A DNA stretch of 64,000 nt from Pseudarthrobacter sp. NamB4. Lineage in GTDB: Bacteria; Actinomycetota; Actinomycetes; Actinomycetales; Micrococcaceae. The position numbers were made by a program, and so were the translations under genes. Below, piece after piece: positions 59,329-64,000 of this stretch (position 1 is its first letter; each line of letters begins with the position of its first letter). The stretch lies in NCBI RefSeq assembly GCF_005796185.1, contig NZ_VAHM01000005.1:1-64000 (forward strand), written 5' to 3'. The notes below the pieces were generated by a model. It had not been told where the DNA came from. It saw only the letters and a program-made list of their open reading frames with translations, and made no database searches.

Positions 59329-59842
59329 GTCCGCCTTCCAGCTGGTCGCAAAGATGCCCGATCACCGGGTCGAGGACGCTTAGTCCGTCCATGACTCCCT
59401 TTGGTGAGCCGGGCAGGTTGATGATGAAGGTCTTTCCCGCGGCACCTGCGTGTCCGCGGCTGAGGACCGCCAGCGGAGTCTTCACGGCACCGGCGCGGCG
59501 GATCGCTTCCATGATGCCCGGGATCTCACGGTCCAGCAGCGGCAGGGTGACCTCCGGTGTCCTGTCATCCGGGCTCAGACCGGTGCCGCCGCTGGTAATC
59601 ACGACGGCGGGGCGCTGGGTGAGGAGCGCCCGGAGGGCGGCCCCAACGGGCTCACCGTCGGGAACCACCATGGCAGGAAAGACGTCAAAGCCGTGTTCCG
59701 TAAGCCAGTCGGTGATCACGGGCCCGGTTTCGTCGTCGTAGATGCCGGCGGCGGCACGCGTGGAGGCGATCACGACGCCGGCCTTCCGGCCCTGGACGTC
59801 GCCGTGACGGTGGGGTTCGGGGGCGTTGAGGGTGCTGGTCAC
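59318..59842 (-). CDS. mog: Molybdopterin adenylyltransferase (MogA/MoaB family)
   Basis: Activates molybdopterin by adenylation before metal insertion. The 174-residue protein has the [14 protein letters not shown] motif and the NLPGSPKGV end. The first 20 residues are a variable extension. It overlaps moaC by four bases and moaE by 11. Confidence 0.9.
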   Translation of the reverse strand: MTSTLNAPEPHRHGDVQGRKAGVVIASTRAAAGIYDDETGPVITDWLTEHGFDVFPAMVVPDGEPVGAALRALLTQRPAVVITSGGTGLSPDDRTPEVTLPLLDREIPGIMEAIRRAGAVKTPLAVLSRGHAGAAGKTFIINLPGSPKGVMDGLSVLDPVIGHLCDQLEGGHGH

Positions 59843-60333
59843 AGTGTCCAGTCCCCGCTCTTGCCGCCGCTCTTGGCCAGCACCTTGATGTCGTTCAGGA
59901 CGGCGTGCTTGTCCACGGCCTTGATCATGTCGTAGACGCTCAGCGCCGCGACCGAGGCAGCGGTAAGGGCCTCCATTTCCACCCCGGTCACGCCGCGGGT
60001 CTTGACGGTGGCGAGAATGGCCACGGACTCCGCTTCGAGCTCGAAGTCAACGGTGACCTTGGACAGCGGCAGCGGGTGGCACAGCGGAATCAGCTCCGGG
60101 GTCCTCTTGGCCGCCATGATGCCGGCCACCCGGGCCACGGCCAGGGCGTCCCCCTTGGGCAGGCCGCCGGTTCCTAGCAGGCCCATCACCTCTGCCGTGG
60201 TTTGGACGGTGGCTCTGGCGGTGGCCTCGCGGGTGGTTTCGGCCTTGGCGGAAACATCCACCATCTGGGCGCTGCCGTCCTGGCGCAGGTGCGTCAGTCC
60301 GGCAGGGGTCTGTTCTGCATTCACAGCATCCAT
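59839..60333 (-). CDS. moaC: Cyclic pyranopterin monophosphate synthase MoaC
   Basis: Converts the MoaA product to cPMP. The 164-residue protein has the [19 protein letters not shown] segment with the active-site residues, and a [16 protein letters not shown] lead-in. It overlaps moeA by 13 bases. Confidence 0.94.
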   Translation of the reverse strand: MDAVNAEQTPAGLTHLRQDGSAQMVDVSAKAETTREATARATVQTTAEVMGLLGTGGLPKGDALAVARVAGIMAAKRTPELIPLCHPLPLSKVTVDFELEAESVAILATVKTRGVTGVEMEALTAASVAALSVYDMIKAVDKHAVLNDIKVLAKSGGKSGDWTL

Positions 60334-61631
60334 ACTTCCACCTCCTCCCCCGCCGCGAGCGCGCCCACTCCTGCCGGGACGTGGACCAGCACGTTTGAAC
60401 CGGCCAAGGCGTGCATCAGGTGCGAGCTTTCCCCGCCTTGCAGTGCCACTGTCCCGTCCGGGCCGAGGGTGCCGCGGCGGACCTGGTGTTTATTTTCCGG
60501 GGAGGTGAGGGGCTGACTCAGGCGCGCGCGCAGTGGCAGGCGCGGTGCCGGAGCACCGAAGAGGCCGGCGAGGACGGGGCGGAGGAACATTTCAAAGGAC
60601 ACGAGGCAGCTGACTGGATTGCCCGGAAAGCCCAGGAAGGGCCGCCCTTCGAACGTGCCGATTCCTTGCGGGCCGCCCGGCTGCATTGCCACGTGCAGGA
60701 AATCCGCCGGCTGGTCCGCCATGGCCTGCCGGACCACCTCGTACGCGCCCTTGCTGACCCCGCCGGTCGTGACGATCAGGTCAACACCCGCGCCTTCGCT
60801 TCGCAGCAGCTGTCGAAGTGCTTCCGGATCATCGGTGGCGATTCCTGCACGCCGGACCTCCATCCCTGCCTGCTTCATGGCAGCTTCCAGGAGCGTGCCG
60901 TTGGAGTCGTAGATTTTTCCGGCCGGCAGCGCCTGCCCGGGCTGGACCACTTCGTCACCGGTGGTGACGAGCAGGACTGTCACGGCCCGGTGGACAGCCA
61001 CCTCCGGGATGCCCAGCGCCGCGAGCAACCCGAGCTGCGCCGGCCCCAGGAAGGTGCCGGCGGCCAGAGCCGTTTCGCCGGCCCGCACATCGCTGCCGGC
61101 CTCCCGGACAAAGGTGCCGGGGGTTGCCGGGGGCAGCCACACCGTCGCCTCCGTGCCCAGCCCGGCATGCGGCAGGAATCGGTCCGGGACAGCCCTTTCA
61201 ATGGGAACGACGGCGTCGGCCCCATCCGGGAGCATGGCGCCGGTCATGATGGGCGCAGCCATCCCGGACTCGAGTGCTGCGGGCCTGGCGCCCGCCGGAA
61301 CGGCAGGCATGACGCGCAGCCCTGCTCCGCCGTCGGGCACGTCTGCGGAACGGACGGCATAGCCGTCCATCTGCGAGTTGGCGAAAGGCGGAAGACTGAT
61401 GGGTGCGCGGACATCCTCGACCAGGCCGCGGCCCAGCGCTTCCTGCAGGGGCAGCATTTCAGTCCGCTCCGGTGACCGCATCGGCTGGAGGAGCTCAGCG
61501 ACGGCGGCCGCATGGTCAGCGATGGACCAAGACTGGTGTCCGGCATGGTGCCTGGCCGCAGGGGTAGTTCCGCTGCCGCCGTGATGCAGCGTGTTCTCCA
61601 GTGAGGCTCCGTGCGGTTCCGGGCTGGTCAT
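60321..61631 (-). CDS. moeA: Molybdopterin molybdenumtransferase MoeA
   Basis: Inserts molybdenum into adenylated molybdopterin. The 436-residue protein has the N-terminal [13 protein letters not shown] segment, the [11 protein letters not shown] motif and the [12 protein letters not shown] end. An N-terminal stretch of about 35 residues is non-conserved in type. It is the first gene of the moeA-moaC-mog-moaE unit. Confidence 0.95.
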   Translation of the reverse strand: MTSPEPHGASLENTLHHGGSGTTPAARHHAGHQSWSIADHAAAVAELLQPMRSPERTEMLPLQEALGRGLVEDVRAPISLPPFANSQMDGYAVRSADVPDGGAGLRVMPAVPAGARPAALESGMAAPIMTGAMLPDGADAVVPIERAVPDRFLPHAGLGTEATVWLPPATPGTFVREAGSDVRAGETALAAGTFLGPAQLGLLAALGIPEVAVHRAVTVLLVTTGDEVVQPGQALPAGKIYDSNGTLLEAAMKQAGMEVRRAGIATDDPEALRQLLRSEGAGVDLIVTTGGVSKGAYEVVRQAMADQPADFLHVAMQPGGPQGIGTFEGRPFLGFPGNPVSCLVSFEMFLRPVLAGLFGAPAPRLPLRARLSQPLTSPENKHQVRRGTLGPDGTVALQGGESSHLMHALAGSNVLVHVPAGVGALAAGEEVEVWML

Positions 61632-61653
61632 GGTTCCACCTTCAGTTCAGCCT

Positions 61654-62069
61654 TCAGGGTTGCACATCCACTCTAATCGTGTGCAGGCCTGTTGCTCCGT
61701 CCGGGGCTACCGGCCGGCCCTGCTCCTCCTGGACGCGGCCGGCGGGATCCGTGGCTCTGGCCTGGACCTCATACTGCCCTTCAGTCATGTCCACTGCCAG
61801 CTTCCATTGATACCAGGTGTCCAGCGAGATGCTCTGGGACAGGTCCGCCTGTTGCCAGGGGCCGCGGTTTACGCGCAGCTCCACCTTCCCAATCCCCGTG
61901 TACTGGGCCCAGGCGTCTGCGCCGGGGTCAAGACAGCCAGCAGGCCCACTCCACCGGCCGGGCTGATGAAGCCGTGGCTGGGAGCTGTCCACACCTCAAG
62001 CATAGGTTCGGGAGTGACCCGGGGGACCTGTTCGATTGCAGGTTCTGCTGCTGCGCCTTCAGCCGTCAC
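61654..62069 (-). pseudogene. Frameshifted remnant of a probable sulfite-oxidase-type molybdoenzyme, C-terminal part
   Basis: The frame 61654-61992 encodes WAQYTGIGKVELRV, then TWYQWKLAVD and later DGATGLHTIRVDV, the pattern of the Mo-cofactor dimerisation domain of sulfite-oxidase-like enzymes. Upstream, the continuation lies in another frame (61869-62069, AGGVGLLAVL), so a frameshift near 61920-61930 breaks it. No Mo-binding domain is found, so at least two-thirds of the gene is missing. Its place inside the molybdopterin island fits a lost cofactor user. The reading is from pattern, not an alignment. Confidence 0.55.
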
Positions 62070-62108
62070 GGGTGTGATGCACGCCCCAAGGTGGCGTAGC
62101 CTGAATTC

Positions 62109-63236
62109 ATGAGTGTCCAGCTAGGCATGCCGCAGCCCCGGGAGGAAGCAGCCGGTGCCCTGCCGTCGGTACCCGCTGCCCGTCCCGCCGATGCTCCGCC
62201 CGGGTTGGCTGACCGGTACGGCCGGCGCGCCACGGACATGCGGTTGTCCTTGACTGACAAGTGCAACCTTCGCTGCACCTACTGCATGCCGGCGGAGGGG
62301 CTGGAATGGCTCTCGAAGCAAGCGGTGATGTCTGCGGAGGAGATCGTTCGGATTGTCCGGATCGGCGTTGAGCAACTGGGCGTGCGGGAACTGCGGCTGA
62401 CGGGCGGAGAACCGCTGGTGCGGCACGACCTGGTGGAGATCCTCGCCGCCCTGCGCAGCAACCACCCCAGCCTTCCTGTCTCGATGACCACCAACGGCGT
62501 GGGTCTGGCGAAAAAAGCCGCGGCGTTGAAGGCGGCAGGCCTCACCCGCATCAATGTTTCCCTGGACTCCCTGCACGAGGAAACCTTCACCCAACTCACG
62601 CGACGGCCGTTCCTGAACCAGGTGCTGGCGGGCGTTGATGCCGCCTGGGCCGCCGGCTTGGGGCCCGTAAAGCTCAACGCCGTCCTGATGCGTGGCATCA
62701 ACGACGCTGAGGCGCCGTCGCTGCTCGCCTGGGCGCTGGGGCGGGGGTACGAGCTGCGCTTCATTGAGCAGATGCCCCTTGACGCCGACCACGGCTGGAC
62801 CCGCCGGAACATGATTACGGCCGCCGAAATCCGCGAGCTGCTGTCTTCTGATTTTGTCCTGAGCCCGGATCCGCGTGCGCGTGACGGCGCCCCCGCGGAG
62901 CGGTTTGAAGTACGACGGCGGGCGGCAGGGTCCGCGGTTGCGTCCGGCCCGGTGCTGGGGACTGTGGGGATAATCGCCTCGGTCACGGAACCCTTCTGCT
63001 CGGACTGCCGGAGGACCAGGATAACGGCCGAAGGCAAGATCATGAGCTGCCTCTTCTCCCGGGAGGAGTTTGACCTGCTGGGCCTGCTGCGTTCGGGGGC
63101 GAGCGATGAAGCCCTCGCCAAGCGGTGGCAGGACGCCATGTGGCTCAAGCCAAAGGCCCACGGAATGGACCACGTGGGACTCGATGCTCCGGACTTCGTC
63201 CAGCCGGACCGCAGCATGAGCGCCATCGGGGGCTGA
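62109..63236 (+). CDS. moaA: GTP 3',8-cyclase MoaA
   Basis: The radical SAM enzyme that starts molybdopterin synthesis from GTP. The SAM cluster is in CNLRCTYC and the second cluster ligands in PFCSDCRRTRITAEGKIMSC. The C-terminus ends in IGG, the GG end needed for catalysis. It is 375 residues. It is divergent from the remnant and the moeA unit and precedes moaD by five bases. Confidence 0.96.
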   Translation: MSVQLGMPQPREEAAGALPSVPAARPADAPPGLADRYGRRATDMRLSLTDKCNLRCTYCMPAEGLEWLSKQAVMSAEEIVRIVRIGVEQLGVRELRLTGGEPLVRHDLVEILAALRSNHPSLPVSMTTNGVGLAKKAAALKAAGLTRINVSLDSLHEETFTQLTRRPFLNQVLAGVDAAWAAGLGPVKLNAVLMRGINDAEAPSLLAWALGRGYELRFIEQMPLDADHGWTRRNMITAAEIRELLSSDFVLSPDPRARDGAPAERFEVRRRAAGSAVASGPVLGTVGIIASVTEPFCSDCRRTRITAEGKIMSCLFSREEFDLLGLLRSGASDEALAKRWQDAMWLKPKAHGMDHVGLDAPDFVQPDRSMSAIGG

Positions 63237-63241
63237 CACCT

Positions 63242-63508
63242 ATGAACGTACGCTACTTCGCTGCCGCACGCGCTGCGGCGGGCCTGGAGGAGGAGAGCTT
63301 CGACCTGGCGCAGGGCGCTACCGTGGCCGACCTCCTGAAGACGGTCCTGTCTGTTGAGCGGCCGGAGCCTCCTGCCGGAACTCCCCCGCTGCCCCGCATC
63401 CTGTCGCGTAGCAGTTTTCTGCTCAACGAGGTGGCAGTGCGGGACCATTCGACGGTCTTGGCTCCGGACGACGTAGTGGACGTGCTGCCTCCCTTTGCGG
63501 GGGGCTAG
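63242..63508 (+). CDS. moaD: Molybdopterin synthase sulfur carrier subunit MoaD
   Basis: An 88-residue ubiquitin-like protein ending in AGG; the terminal Gly becomes a thiocarboxylate that feeds MoaE. The DVVDVLPPFAGG end is typical. The ATG at 63242 lies five bases after moaA. It is the partner of the moaE product. Confidence 0.94.
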   Translation: MNVRYFAAARAAAGLEEESFDLAQGATVADLLKTVLSVERPEPPAGTPPLPRILSRSSFLLNEVAVRDHSTVLAPDDVVDVLPPFAGG

Positions 63509-63683
63509 GAGCACCTTTCGACGTTTGGTTCGCGCGGCCGCGTGGATTGTCGGTGCCTGCGTGGATGATGCTCGTATGAAGCAGATGATCGCGGGGGCGG
63601 CGGCCTTGGTCGGTGCCGCGACTGCTCCGGACCTCCCATCAACTGCACCCCGGAATGTCAGACCCTCCGGGGATGATGTTGGC

Positions 63684-64000
63684 ATGGAAAACAGCACGGG
63701 TCCGGGATCGGTGATGGATGGCATTGAGGCCTCTGTTGCCGGGCTCGGTGCGCTGTTTGCCGAGGATGCTGCCCTGGCCGCTGCTGACGGTGTTGCCGGG
63801 GGCAGTGTCCCTGCGATGGATAGGTTGCAGCGGGCGTACGGGATCCGGCTGGACCGGATGGCGGTGATGAGGCGGCTGGAAGCCCAGATCGCGGCGCTGA
63901 AGGCCCGGGACGCGGCCGAAGCCATCGGCCTGCAGCACGCGATGACACCGCCGGAGGCACCGGTGCAGGAGCGGACCTTCAACGAGATCTCCACGATCGA
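63684..64000 (+). CDS. DUF222/13E12-type HNH endonuclease, N-terminal part (truncated by window edge)
   Basis: An open frame with no stop to the right edge, about 105 residues. The start ATG 63684 gives MENSTGPGSVMDGIEASV; an in-frame ATG at 63576 is possible but its codons look less coding. The later LEAQIAALKARDAAEAIGL and the PVQERTFNEIST part match the usual Micrococcales 13E12-type proteins. The nuclease end, if present, lies beyond the window. Confidence 0.65.
   Translation, partial: MENSTGPGSVMDGIEASVAGLGALFAEDAALAAADGVAGGSVPAMDRLQRAYGIRLDRMAVMRRLEAQIAALKARDAAEAIGLQHAMTPPEAPVQERTFNEISTI

Noticed and set aside
62279-63994. A 571-residue minus-strand frame
   Set aside because: It is antisense to moaA and moaD, both certain.

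Overview
The window is chromosomal DNA of a high-GC Gram-positive bacterium and reads as a member of the Micrococcaceae close to Arthrobacter or Pseudarthrobacter. The markers are an argCJBDFRGH operon, a PriA-type HisA/TrpF isomerase, ClgR, a DUF3046 gene beside recA, a mycothiol-dependent isomerase-family protein, an IF-3 with a long Ala/Pro/Lys tail, actinobacterial LexA boxes and a DUF222/HNH-type gene at the right edge. It is mostly core genome; no prophage, insertion sequence, CRISPR array or tRNA was found.

Layout. 1-333 looks like the promoter and leader of a ribosomal RNA operon running off the left edge. 334-8.1 kb holds tyrS, a HelD-like RNA polymerase factor and a DNA alkylation-repair cluster (Mpg divergent from an Ada-AraC-AlkA fusion overlapped by ogt), then two small enzymes. 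8.3-17.0 kb is the complete arginine operon, with ArgR-type sites before argC. 18.2-21.8 kb is pheST. 22.0-26.0 kb is an accessory stretch of mainly plus-strand genes (HExxH protein, SOS-boxed radical SAM protein, NUDIX, MFS, GlsB). 26.1-28.9 kb is infC-rpmI-rplT plus a SpoU methylase. 29.8-35.6 kb has a his cluster (hisC, hisB, hisH, an unlisted 52-residue membrane protein, priA) followed by SseB and MFS genes. 35.7-37.2 kb is the divergent LysM gene/lexA pair. 37.2-48.6 kb carries dinG-hflX, dapF, miaA-miaB, recX-recA, DUF3046, a MarR regulator and clgR. 48.7-58.7 kb has pncC-pgsA-ftsK, RNase J, dapA, a short SOS-boxed ORF, a membrane acyltransferase-like gene and dapB. 58.9-63.5 kb is a molybdenum-cofactor island (moeA-moaC-mog-moaE opposite moaA-moaD) with the frameshifted remnant of a probable sulfite-oxidase-type enzyme between its two arms.

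The genes fall into coherent groups: translation (tyrS, pheST, infC-rpmI-rplT, miaAB, hflX), amino-acid and cell-wall precursor synthesis (arg, his, dap), DNA repair and the SOS response (lexA, recA-recX, the LysM divisome-type gene, dinG, radical SAM protein, ada/ogt/mpg), and molybdopterin synthesis. The most notable signal is a set of LexA-box-like sites at four loci: two in the lexA/LysM intergenic region, one at recA, one just before the radical SAM gene and one just before a short DUF222-like ORF.
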